Positions 44,838 through 53,180 of a DNA stretch of 64,000 nt are shown in pieces (positions within the stretch are counted from its first letter, which is position 1; each line of letters opens with the position of its first letter). Below the pieces are notes generated by a model. That model was not told the origin of the DNA and searched no databases. It saw nothing but the letters and a program-made list of their open reading frames with translations. The position numbers and the translations under genes were made by a program. This DNA is from Phycisphaerales bacterium (GTDB taxonomy: Bacteria > Planctomycetota > Phycisphaerae > Phycisphaerales > UBA1924), in the NCBI GenBank assembly GCA_022072615.1, contig JAJVHS010000006.1, positions 62,001 to 126,000 on the forward strand. Direction: 5' to 3'.

Positions 44838-46430
44838 TTACGGCGAGCCACCCTCAAGCGGTTGTCCGGCGACCGCCTGGTCCGCGAGGACTCGCATGAC
44901 CCGGAAGGAGAACCGGTACACCGACCCATTTCCGACCTCCTGCAAGGTCCACGGCAGGGGACCCCGAGCAAGCGCTTCCAGCTCGCCCGTCAGCGCGTCG
45001 TCACGAAGGACGAGATAGTCGCCGTGGGTCAGTTCGAACGGGCCTTTGGCCAGCGGCAGCCAGACAACCCGGCGTTCGCCCGCGGATCCGTGAGCCGACG
45101 CGTACCACAGGACATCAGGCCTGGCCTCGACGAGGTGGTCGGAGATGATGCGGGCGCCCTCGGGGACGCACGCGGCGATCTCGGCGCCCGCGGCTTCCCC
45201 GCTGACGCGCTCGCGCCGGGCTTCGCTCATCGGCAGCGCGACCGCCGCGGCCACGGCCAACCCGATCACGAGGACGGCGGGGTGACCGAGCATCATCACC
45301 CGGGCAATCCCGGGGCGCTTGAGGATGAACGCTCCGTGCATGCCCAGGCCGAAATAGCCGGCGATCGGAGCGATCAGGATCTGGGCGGGCATGGTGTACC
45401 GCGGGTTGCTCACGCCCGCGACCGTCAGCACGCCGAGCGCCAGCAGCACCGCAAGGGTGAGGCTCCGCGCCGCCGGCAGCGCGAGCGGATGGCGGACCGC
45501 GATCGACTGCCGGTCTTCGGCGATCGCATCCGGGCCCCATGGATAGAGCATCGCCAGCGACGCCGGCAGGGCCATCAGCAGGCTTGTGGGCCCCAGCAGC
45601 AGCACCCGCCACCACTGATCCGTGGCCCACAGGAACTCATCCACCGTCTGCGTGACGGTGTGAGCCCCGAGCTCCTGCCCGCGCTGCACGATCTGCCAGA
45701 ACACGATCGTGAGTGCGGCGCCGCCGCACAGGATGCCACCGATGATGGCGGGCTTGAGCAACGGGCGTACCGAGCGCGCCATGAGAAGCGGCGTCACCAG
45801 GCATGCCCCAAGGGCCGCGGCGCCCGATGGTCCCTTGGTGATGCCCGCGGCGAACAGGCCGCCGGCGATGGCGAGCGCACCGACGATCGAACTTGCGGGG
45901 CGCGCGGGGCTTCGATCGATGGCCCGGTCCACCAGCACGAGCCCGGCGATCTGCACGGCCAGGTTGTGCAGGCTCTCGATGTCGGCGGTCCTCGAGGTCA
46001 GCCAGAACACGGGCATCAGCAGCTGCCCCATGCCCGCGTAGAGCCCGCCCCAGGGACCGAACCAGCGGCGCCCGAACCACAGCGACACCATCACCGACAG
46101 CGTGGCCGCGAGCGCCGACACGGAACGAGCCGCGAACTCCGTCCGGCCGAGCAGTTCCGACGCCCCCGCGATCGCCCACGGCATGCCCGGCGGCTTGCGC
46201 AGGTACGGCCGGCCGAAGAGGTGCGGCACCAGCCACTCACCCTCGTCGAGCATGTGATACGCGGGGATCGCGCGGTGCCCCTCGGTGCCGCTGAAGCCCG
46301 CCGAGCCGATCCCCACCCAGTACAGCAGCACGCTGCCCGTCAGCGCGATCACCACCTGCCACACCGGGTTCCGCAGCACCGCGGAAAGGGACGTGGCGGA
46401 CGAACTAGGCGTGCTCGCCGCGGGCTTCAT
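44838..46430 (-). CDS. ArnT-like GT39/GT83 membrane glycosyltransferase
   Basis: A 530-residue polytopic enzyme of the PMT_2/ArnT superfamily, which moves a sugar from a polyprenyl-phosphate donor to lipid A or another envelope acceptor on the outer face of the membrane. Blocks seen are the first periplasmic loop GFSGTEGHRAIPAYHMLDEG with acidic residues, LFGRPYLRKPPGMPWAIAGA, a helix-rich core of about ten spans, TSRTADIESLHNLAVQIAG and SNPRYTMPAQILIAPIAGYF. A soluble C-terminal domain follows. Start and stop overlap the phosphatase gene (ATGA at 46427-46430). Donor and acceptor are unknown. Confidence 0.88.
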   Translation of the reverse strand: MKPAASTPSSSATSLSAVLRNPVWQVVIALTGSVLLYWVGIGSAGFSGTEGHRAIPAYHMLDEGEWLVPHLFGRPYLRKPPGMPWAIAGASELLGRTEFAARSVSALAATLSVMVSLWFGRRWFGPWGGLYAGMGQLLMPVFWLTSRTADIESLHNLAVQIAGLVLVDRAIDRSPARPASSIVGALAIAGGLFAAGITKGPSGAAALGACLVTPLLMARSVRPLLKPAIIGGILCGGAALTIVFWQIVQRGQELGAHTVTQTVDEFLWATDQWWRVLLLGPTSLLMALPASLAMLYPWGPDAIAEDRQSIAVRHPLALPAARSLTLAVLLALGVLTVAGVSNPRYTMPAQILIAPIAGYFGLGMHGAFILKRPGIARVMMLGHPAVLVIGLAVAAAVALPMSEARRERVSGEAAGAEIAACVPEGARIISDHLVEARPDVLWYASAHGSAGERRVVWLPLAKGPFELTHGDYLVLRDDALTGELEALARGPLPWTLQEVGNGSVYRFSFRVMRVLADQAVAGQPLEGGSP

Positions 46431-47110
46431 CGCTGGGGAACGGGCTTGGGAATCGGGTCAACGCCCGGGATCGGGTTGCCGCTCTGGTACGACTCCGCGA
46501 TCTCGTCGCTCCACTCGGCGAGCATGAGCAGCAGGTGCGGGTTGTCGCCCGCGTCATGGCGGTGGGTGATCGCCTCGCCGAATACCTCCCCGTACGGCTT
46601 GCCCTCGACGATGTGACGCTGGAGCATCACCACGCAGCCGGTTCGCTGAGCGCCCGCCGAGCAGTGAACGAGCACCGGCTGATTCCCGGGATCGTTCATA
46701 AGGCGAAGGGCATGGACGTAGTTGTTCGGATTCCCCGTGGCATCGCCCTCGAGCCGCAGCACGTAACGCGTGAGCCCGAGCGCGGCCGCGGCGCGCTGAT
46801 CGCGTGCCTCTTCGCCAGACCCCGGCTCGTGCGCGCCCAGGTCGATGATGGTCCGGATGTGGTAGCGTTCGACGACGTTCTTCAGGGCCGCCGGGGTGAG
46901 CTCTCCCGACCGGTAGATCCGGCCTTCCTCCACCACCCCGAAATTCTTCGGCTGGCCGCGCGACCACGCCGCGACGCCCAGCGCAATGACGACCGCCCCG
47001 AGCACGATCGCCGCGGGCCAGAACGCCCGGCGACCCCGCCCGAGCCGCGTCGCGGCCGGATCGGTTCCCGGTGCATCGACGGCAAAGGCGGCGGAGTGGA
47101 CGGTTGACAT
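46427..47110 (-). CDS. Membrane-anchored dual-specificity-type phosphatase
   Basis: A 227-residue protein with an N-terminal membrane helix (about residues 31-48, AFWPAAIVLGAVVIALGVA) and a DSP/PTP-like phosphatase domain with the catalytic loop VHCSAGAQRTG (HCxxGxxR, Cys nucleophile) and a general-acid region near RLEGDATGN. The domain is probably exported. Coupled to the ArnT-like gene (4-base overlap), it may dephosphorylate a lipid-linked intermediate or polyprenyl phosphate rather than a protein; that is inference. The start is the ATG at 47110; a TATCAT hexamer lies 6 bases upstream. Confidence 0.88.
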   Translation of the reverse strand: MSTVHSAAFAVDAPGTDPAATRLGRGRRAFWPAAIVLGAVVIALGVAAWSRGQPKNFGVVEEGRIYRSGELTPAALKNVVERYHIRTIIDLGAHEPGSGEEARDQRAAAALGLTRYVLRLEGDATGNPNNYVHALRLMNDPGNQPVLVHCSAGAQRTGCVVMLQRHIVEGKPYGEVFGEAITHRHDAGDNPHLLLMLAEWSDEIAESYQSGNPIPGVDPIPKPVPQR

Positions 47111-47116
47111 CCCGGG

Positions 47117-47122
47117 ATGATA
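47117..47122 (-). promoter_or_regulatory. -10-like TATCAT, leaderless layout (minus)
   Basis: On the minus strand TATCAT ends 6 bases before the phosphatase ATG at 47110. It faces away from the recR element 12 bases to the right. Confidence 0.5.
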
Positions 47123-47133
47123 GATCCCTTTCC

Positions 47134-47139
47134 TACCAT
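47134..47139 (+). promoter_or_regulatory. -10-like TACCAT, leaderless layout
   Basis: TACCAT ends 8 bases before the recR ATG at 47148. No ribosome binding site lies between. Confidence 0.45.
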
Positions 47140-47147
47140 ACCGGCAG

Positions 47148-47882
47148 ATGCCAGATGACGCTTCCAATCCAGGTGCAGGGACCAACAGCCCCGGTCCGAC
47201 CGGTGCTGCCCGGCCCGGTCAGAAGCCTGCTCGACGCAGCTCGTACCCAGCGGTGGTCGATCGGCTGATGGAGGAGTTCGCCAACCTTCCCGGCGTCGGC
47301 CGCCGGTCGGCCGAGCGTCTTGCCTTCCACATCCTCAAGAGCCCGCCCCAGGCGGCGCTGGCACTCTCCCGAGCCATCGCGGACGTGAAGGAGAAGGTCC
47401 GTCATTGCTCGGTCTGCTGGAACCTGACGGATCGCGCGGCCGACGCCGGCGGCGCGGCCCGGTGCGAGATCTGCAACGATCCGCAGCGAGACCGGGGGAC
47501 GATGCTGGTGGTCGAACAGCCCAAGGATCTGATCGCCCTTGAACAGACGGGCATGTACAAGGGCTTGTACCACGTGTTGATGGGCCGGATTTCGCCGCTC
47601 GACGGCATCGGTCCCGAGGAACTGACCGTTTCGGGACTGCTCGGCCGTCTCGACCACCCGGACCTGAACCCCGGTGGAACCCCTGTTGTGGAGCTCATCC
47701 TGGGACTCAACCCCACGCTCGAAGGCGACGGCACGTCGCTGTACCTGATGCAGGAAGCATCGCGGCGCCCGGGGATCCGGGTCACCCGCCTTGCGAGAGG
47801 ATTGCCCACCGGGTCGCAGCTCGAATTCGCCAACAAGGCCGTGCTCGCTGACGCGATCCAGTGCCGGCAGGAAGTGCACTAA
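47148..47882 (+). CDS. recR: Recombination mediator RecR
   Basis: RecR works with RecO/RecF to load RecA at gaps. Visible are the helix-hairpin-helix region LMEEFANLPGVGRRSAERLA, a C4 zinc finger (HCSVCWNLTD ... RCEICND) and the Toprim domain (GTMLVVEQPKDLIALEQTGM, LGLNPTLEGDGTSLYL). Two oddities: a 34-residue Pro/Ser/Gly-rich extension before the usual start, and 15 residues between the two CxxC pairs rather than about 8. Total 244 residues. rpoN follows after 8 bases. Confidence 0.94.
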   Translation: MPDDASNPGAGTNSPGPTGAARPGQKPARRSSYPAVVDRLMEEFANLPGVGRRSAERLAFHILKSPPQAALALSRAIADVKEKVRHCSVCWNLTDRAADAGGAARCEICNDPQRDRGTMLVVEQPKDLIALEQTGMYKGLYHVLMGRISPLDGIGPEELTVSGLLGRLDHPDLNPGGTPVVELILGLNPTLEGDGTSLYLMQEASRRPGIRVTRLARGLPTGSQLEFANKAVLADAIQCRQEVH

Positions 47883-47890
47883 CCCACCCC

Positions 47891-49486
47891 ATGCGGTTCG
47901 ACTACTCCCAACAGATGAAGCTCGGCCAGCACATGAAGCTGGCGCCGCGGATGATCCAGTCGATGGAGATCCTCCAGATGCCCCTGGCGGACCTCCAGGA
48001 ACGCATCCAGCAGGAGCTCGAGAACAACGCCGCACTCGAGATCCAGGAGAACGAGGCCGACGGCCCCAGCCGGGCCGACCGGTTGCTCGATCGGGCCACC
48101 AGCCACGACCAGCCGCTCGAAGTCGATCAGTCGGGCACGGCGGATTTCAGCCGCCTCGAGGAGTTCCAGGAGACCAACCCCGACGCCGCCGAGAACGAGT
48201 TCTCCTCCTCCAGCTTCGATGACATGCCGCCCGCCACGACGGTCGAGCGGACCATCATCCGCGAGGACGACGTCGGGACATACTCCCCCAGCCGGATGGA
48301 CGGCGAGCGCGACGCCAAGCTCGACGCCATGGCGTCGGCCCCCGCGCCGACGGCATCGCTCACCGAGCAGCTCCAGGACCAGTGGGCGCTGTGCGACATC
48401 GAACCGCGCGTCCGCGAGCTGGGCGAGATGATCATCCCGTACATCGAGGAGGATGGTTACGTCCGCACGCCGCTGGCGACCATCGCCGACAGGGTCCCCG
48501 CGTCCGCCACGGCCAAACCCTCTCCCGAGGAACTCGAGCACGGCCTCAAGGCCCTCCAGCTCTTCCTCGAGCCCGCGGGCATCGCCGCTCGGGACGTGCG
48601 CGAGTGCCTCCTGCTCCAGCTCGACGCGATGGAGGACACGCTGGTCGAAGAGATCGAGCAGGATCCCGATGCCCGCCGCACGCTGGCGGCCGCGCGGCGC
48701 ATCATCGAGGGGTACCTCGACGACCTGACCCAAAACCGGCTTCCCCGGATCGCCGAGAGGACCGGTCTCTCGATGAACGAGATCAAGTCGGCGCTGGTCG
48801 CGATGCGCAAGCTGAGCCTGGCACCGGCCCGGCGGCTGGTCGAAGAGGCCTCGCGCCCCATCGTGCCCGACGCCATCGTCGAATACGACGCGGATGCCGA
48901 CCGCTACGTGGCATTCCTCAACGACACGCGACTGCCCAATCTCCGCGTCAACCAGCACTACGCGCACATGGCCAAGGACCGCAGCGTCGACCGCAAGAGC
49001 CGCGAGTTTCTCAAGACCAGCCTGGGCAACGCCAACTGGCTGATCGACGCGGTCAACCAGCGCAAACGCACCCTGCTGCGCGTCGTAAAGGCGGTGGTCG
49101 AGGCCCAGCGCGAGTACTTCGACTACGGCCCGCAGGCCCCCAAGCCCCTGCCCATGACCCAGGTCGCCGACCAGCTTGGCATCCACGTCGCGACGGTCTC
49201 CCGAGCCGTCAGCGAGAAATACCTCCAGACGCCGCGCGGAATCGTCCCGCTCCGCAAGTTCTTCACCGGCGGCACCCAGAGCGACACCGGCGAGGAAGTG
49301 AGCTGGGACGCCATCAAGGCCGCCCTTAAGGACGTCATCGACGCCGAGGACAAGTCAAAGCCGCTGGCCGACGAGGCGCTGGCCGACGAGCTCAAGAAGC
49401 GCGGGCTCGAGATCGCCCGCCGCACCGTCGCCAAGTACCGCGAACAGATGGGGATCCCGACCGCACGCCTCCGCAAGACCTTCTAG
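47891..49486 (+). CDS. rpoN: RNA polymerase sigma-54 factor
   Basis: Sigma-54, the alternative sigma factor needing AAA+ activators. Region I is visible at the N-terminus (QMKLGQHMKLAPRMIQSMEI, LQMPLADLQERIQQELENN), then an acidic linker, the core-binding domain (about 155-290), the DNA-binding region with VADQLGIHVATVSRAVSEKY, and the RpoN box ARRTVAKYRE near the C-terminus. Length 531 is usual. It follows recR after 8 bases. No clear -24/-12 promoter was found in this window. Confidence 0.95.
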   Translation: MRFDYSQQMKLGQHMKLAPRMIQSMEILQMPLADLQERIQQELENNAALEIQENEADGPSRADRLLDRATSHDQPLEVDQSGTADFSRLEEFQETNPDAAENEFSSSSFDDMPPATTVERTIIREDDVGTYSPSRMDGERDAKLDAMASAPAPTASLTEQLQDQWALCDIEPRVRELGEMIIPYIEEDGYVRTPLATIADRVPASATAKPSPEELEHGLKALQLFLEPAGIAARDVRECLLLQLDAMEDTLVEEIEQDPDARRTLAAARRIIEGYLDDLTQNRLPRIAERTGLSMNEIKSALVAMRKLSLAPARRLVEEASRPIVPDAIVEYDADADRYVAFLNDTRLPNLRVNQHYAHMAKDRSVDRKSREFLKTSLGNANWLIDAVNQRKRTLLRVVKAVVEAQREYFDYGPQAPKPLPMTQVADQLGIHVATVSRAVSEKYLQTPRGIVPLRKFFTGGTQSDTGEEVSWDAIKAALKDVIDAEDKSKPLADEALADELKKRGLEIARRTVAKYREQMGIPTARLRKTF

Positions 49487-49501
49487 ACCGGACCCCGGGC
49501 T

Positions 49502-50272
49502 TCACGTCGCAGGGATCGGGACTGGCACCTCGCGGTAGCGGCAATCCAGCGCAAGCCCCAGGCGGATGTGCTGCCAGAAAAAGGGATTCTCGTCCACCAC
49601 CGCCGGCCGCAGCTGCTGGCCGGGCCGCGGCCGCTGCACCAGCGAGAAGCAGTCCACCGGCTCGAGCGATCCCCACGGAACCAGCTCCTGGTACACGCAC
49701 TGGAGCCCGAACTCGGCGCAGTCGTTGCGGAACTTCTCCGCGGTCATGTCCACGCCGCGCCAGTGATCGTTGGGCACCGCGGGCCGGTCGTCGCGCGGCG
49801 CGGCGAACTCCCCGTAGTTGGTGTGGTGGATCAGGCCCATCCCGCCGGGCTTGAGCACCCGGCAGATCTCCTTGACGTAGCTGCGCATCACCTCGTGCTC
49901 GGCGTGCACGAGGCTGTGCCAGGAGAACGCAAAGTCGATGGTCGAATCGGCGACCCCGGCGAGCGTGCGGCCGTCGTTGACGACGTAGCTCATGTTCTCC
50001 TCGCCGAACTTGCTCCGGCAGAACTCGATGCAGCGGGGCGTGAGGTCCACCAGGGTCACCCGCCTGGCGAGCGGGCGAAGGTACTCGGTCCAGACGCCGT
50101 GGCCGGGCGCCAGCTCGAGCAGGTGGTCGCAGGGCACGAAGCGCTGGATCCGCGGCAGGATCGCGAACTGCCACGCGGCCCTGGTGCCGCCGTAGCCGAC
50201 ATTCCACTCGTTTCCTTCGAGCTTCCAGTCGTATACCGACCAGAACTGCAGGTTCTCGGTGACCGTGGGCAT
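49502..50272 (-). CDS. Class I SAM-dependent methyltransferase
   Basis: A 256-residue methyltransferase-fold protein. SAM-binding features: LLELAPGHGVWTEYLRPLA (motif I), VTLVDLTPRCIEFC (motif II acidic residue), STIDFAFSWHSLVHAE and VLKPGGMGLIHHTNYG. The substrate is unknown; the C-terminal half, with many aromatic residues and VPNDHWRGVDMTAEKF, resembles methyltransferases of glycan or lipid clusters. It converges with rpoN. TACATT (minus, 50320-50325) is a possible -10, about 47 bases upstream. Confidence 0.88.
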   Translation of the reverse strand: MPTVTENLQFWSVYDWKLEGNEWNVGYGGTRAAWQFAILPRIQRFVPCDHLLELAPGHGVWTEYLRPLARRVTLVDLTPRCIEFCRSKFGEENMSYVVNDGRTLAGVADSTIDFAFSWHSLVHAEHEVMRSYVKEICRVLKPGGMGLIHHTNYGEFAAPRDDRPAVPNDHWRGVDMTAEKFRNDCAEFGLQCVYQELVPWGSLEPVDCFSLVQRPRPGQQLRPAVVDENPFFWQHIRLGLALDCRYREVPVPIPAT

Positions 50273-50337
50273 GTGCTGACTCCGCGTGGGCCCCGCCTCA
50301 GCGGCACGGGGACAGGCTCAATGTAGGCCCGCGCACG

Positions 50338-50366
50338 AAAAAGGGGCGCCCCGGCGGGCGCCCCTT
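50338..50366 (-). terminator. Rho-independent terminator, minus strand
   Basis: An 11-bp stem (50341-50351 with 50356-50366) around CGGC. On the minus strand the stem runs into TTTTT. It closes the dockerin gene that ends at 50390. Confidence 0.92.
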
Positions 50367-50389
50367 CAAGATCAATCCGTCCCTGCTTC

Positions 50390-53002
50390 TCAGCAGCCGG
50401 CTTCAAAGGCGAGCACGAAGGAGGTGAAGTCCTCGATGTCGACGAAGCCCGACCCGTCGAAGTCCGCGCTGTCTTCGCCGGCCTCGAACGCGATCACGAA
50501 GGCGGTGTAGTCCTCAATGTCGACGAAGCCCGAGCCGTCGAAGTCGGCCGGGCAGGGGGCCAGGTGGAACAGCGCCGACGCCGGGATGACCGTCTTGCTG
50601 ATGGTGCTGCTGGCGTAGCTCAGCGTCAGGCCCAGCCACCCGGTGTTCTCGAAGTACTCAACCCGGATCGCGTGCTTGCCGGCCTTGAGCGCGATCTCGG
50701 CCGACTTCTCGGTGTAGGTGTGCGACCCGTCGTGGTTGATGAGCTGCGTGTTGCCGACGTACATGTTGGCGCCGTCGTCGCACGACAGGTAGAACGTGTA
50801 CAGGTCGGTCGCCGGCACCTCAACGTACCCGGTGAACCGCGCCGCCACGCGGTCGCTCCGCGTGGAGTTCAGGAGCTGGCCCAGCGTCTGGCCCTGGTTG
50901 AGCCGCGGCGTCGTCGTGACCAGGTAGGGGGTCAGGGACGTAAAGTCCGGCACCGCAGAGAGGTTGGTCGTGGTCGCATAGAACTCGGACGCCAGTTCCG
51001 GCGCCGTATTGCTGGGGTTCTCCGGATCGCGCGCCACGAGCACCGTGGCCAGGACCGACGCGTTGTCGGTGGCGTTGGCCGTGTCCTTGATGGTGTAATT
51101 GAACGTGTCCGATCCCGTGTAGCTCGTCGGCGGCGTGTAGATCAGCTCGTCGCGTCCGCCCGGGCCGGTCCCGACCGAACGCACGACCGTTCCGCCGTGC
51201 TGGGACGTGGCGTCGAAGGTGTGGATGACGATCGGCAGCGAGGAGCTGTGGCCGTCGTTGGCGAGCACGTCCACCGTGACGGCCTCGCCGACGAACACGT
51301 TGCCCAGCAGGTCATCGGTCGCGTAGGGCCCCGTGCCGGTAGTGATGGTGAACTTGTCAATCCACGTTCCCCAGCTATTGGTCGCGGCCGAGGTTTCCCC
51401 GACGACCCAGAAGGTCGTGTCGTCGCTGGGATCCATGGCGATGTCCTGGTAGTCGCCCCAGCGGCCGGTGTTGTTCGCGGGCGACAGGTACAGCTGCGTG
51501 AGCGGGCCCATGGTGCCCGTCGGGTCGGTCGTCCGTCGACCGACGACGTTGATGCTGACGCGCTCGGTGGAGGAGCTCGCGCCCACCACCAGGCCGACGT
51601 CGTGGAACTTGTTGGAGTAGATCGCCGGGAAGAACACGGCCTTGCCGCCGCCCGGCGCCACATTGCCGGACTGCACCAGCGAAACCGACCCGCTCGTCGG
51701 CCAGTTGTTGGTGTTGAGGTGGTACCAGCGAGCGGCATTGAGCCCGCCGACGCTGACGTCGTGGGTCGCGTACAGGTTGCCGTTGCGCCAGTGGACGTTG
51801 AGGATGCGGCCGTCGATCATGGAGATCGATCCGCCCGGCGCCGGGGCGCTCCCCGGGCCGCTGAAGGACGGCACCGACACGGTGGTCGACACCAGCGCCG
51901 GAGCGGTCAGCGGGTTGGTGATGGCCTGGACCCGCAGCGAGCTGCTGGTGGCCACGGCCACGAAGAACGGCGCGGCGGGGGACCCGAAGCACTGCGCGAC
52001 CTGCACCGAGAAGATGCTGCCGTCGCGGAGGGTCGAGAACTGCGCGGGCTGGCCCGAGAGCAGCGGCGTCTTGTTGAAGATCCGGTACGCCGTCCCGGCG
52101 GTGCCGCCGGTGTTCAGACCGAACAGGTTGCCGGTGATGTAATAGCCCTGCTGGTCATAGCCGAAGCCCGGATAGTCGAGCCAGTAGGTGCTGTTGCCCA
52201 CCGTCACGACCATGTTGGTGCGGTACTTGTACCAGGTGCCGTTGGGGTCGCTGTCGTCGGAGACGGCGATGCACAGCCAGGCTTCCGTTGACCCGTAGAC
52301 CTCCGGAGCGATGATGACGAAGCGGCCCGCGTAATGGTCGTAGAAGCACTTGGGATCGAACGTGAAGTTCCCGCAGCCCACGCTCTCGAAGAAGCCCGGG
52401 TTGCCGGTGTTGTCCAGGTTCGACGAGAACTGGAGCGTGCCGGTCTTCGTCCACCACGCCACGGCCATGTTGACGGTGGCCAGCACGTGGTTGGGGCCGA
52501 CCGCCAGCGTCGGGTCCGGCGGCGTCCACGGAGTCTGGCCGATGCCCGGGAACATCGCGCCGCCCGTGGGCCGGATGCCGTCGGGGTTGATGCCGCCCAC
52601 GGGCAGGTTGTTCGCCGGTCCCTGCGGCACGCGGCGGCGCTCGTGGTCCTCGTCCTCGAGGACCTCCTCGATGTCCGTGACCGGGCCGCGCCAGGCCTCG
52701 GTGATCTGCCTCTGCATGGGGAGGACGCCGGTGTTCTCGATCGTGGGCTGGGCGGTCTGCCACACCACGGCGCCGGGCTGGGTGAGGTCGATGATGTCGC
52801 CCGGCTGGCGCGGAGCACCCGGCTTGAGGTCGCCCCGGTTGGCCGGCTGCATGACCATCGGGCCTGCGACCGTGTCGTCATGGGACGAGGCCTTCGGCGC
52901 CGAGCAGGCCGCCAGAAGGGCCGAACCGGCTGCCAGCGTGACTGCTGCGACGGCGATGCCGGTCCTGGCACGACCGGACGGGGTGCGGACTGATGATCTC
53001 AT
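50390..53002 (-). CDS. Exported lipoprotein-like paralogue A with PA14 and GC-type dockerin
   Basis: An 870-residue exported protein. GGGAGAA fixes the ATG at 53002. The signal ends in a lipobox-like LLAAC (about residue 32). Next comes a large beta-rich domain (about 130-530) with GGAMFPGIG, PPDPTLAVGPNHVLATVN, YWLDYPGFGYDQQGYYITGN and GRWGDYQDIAMDP. A Big_9/cadherin-like module follows (NVFVGEAVTVDVLANDG, DTFNYTIKDTANATDNA), then a PA14-type domain (about 690-815: AARFTGYVEVPATDLYTFYL) and the paired EF-hand module (50390-50554). It is a tandem paralogue of the next gene. Function: probably surface binding; no catalytic motif seen. Confidence 0.88.
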   Translation of the reverse strand: MRSSVRTPSGRARTGIAVAAVTLAAGSALLAACSAPKASSHDDTVAGPMVMQPANRGDLKPGAPRQPGDIIDLTQPGAVVWQTAQPTIENTGVLPMQRQITEAWRGPVTDIEEVLEDEDHERRRVPQGPANNLPVGGINPDGIRPTGGAMFPGIGQTPWTPPDPTLAVGPNHVLATVNMAVAWWTKTGTLQFSSNLDNTGNPGFFESVGCGNFTFDPKCFYDHYAGRFVIIAPEVYGSTEAWLCIAVSDDSDPNGTWYKYRTNMVVTVGNSTYWLDYPGFGYDQQGYYITGNLFGLNTGGTAGTAYRIFNKTPLLSGQPAQFSTLRDGSIFSVQVAQCFGSPAAPFFVAVATSSSLRVQAITNPLTAPALVSTTVSVPSFSGPGSAPAPGGSISMIDGRILNVHWRNGNLYATHDVSVGGLNAARWYHLNTNNWPTSGSVSLVQSGNVAPGGGKAVFFPAIYSNKFHDVGLVVGASSSTERVSINVVGRRTTDPTGTMGPLTQLYLSPANNTGRWGDYQDIAMDPSDDTTFWVVGETSAATNSWGTWIDKFTITTGTGPYATDDLLGNVFVGEAVTVDVLANDGHSSSLPIVIHTFDATSQHGGTVVRSVGTGPGGRDELIYTPPTSYTGSDTFNYTIKDTANATDNASVLATVLVARDPENPSNTAPELASEFYATTTNLSAVPDFTSLTPYLVTTTPRLNQGQTLGQLLNSTRSDRVAARFTGYVEVPATDLYTFYLSCDDGANMYVGNTQLINHDGSHTYTEKSAEIALKAGKHAIRVEYFENTGWLGLTLSYASSTISKTVIPASALFHLAPCPADFDGSGFVDIEDYTAFVIAFEAGEDSADFDGSGFVDIEDFTSFVLAFEAGC

Positions 53003-53180
53003 GGACTTCTCCCTTACCCACGGGTTGATGGGGTCAGACGGCCCGCCCGGGCGAACCTGGACCGGGGATGGGGGCCGAAAGTGAACAACGCGCCGCTGCT
53101 TCAGCGGAGACCATTCAATGTACATGCTCGCCGGGAACCGAAGGAATCCTTTTCTGGATCAATACGGGACTTTTTTGCGG

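Noticed and set aside
47891-49486. Sigma-54 (-24/-12) promoters in the window
   Set aside because: Because rpoN is here I looked for TGGCA-N-TTGC patterns upstream of genes. None with both elements at the right spacing was convincing.
50390-50554. Repeated DNA in the dockerin modules as a possible CRISPR or mobile repeat
   Set aside because: The repeats are protein-coding, in frame, only two per gene, and end exactly at stop codons. No spacers or cas genes are present.
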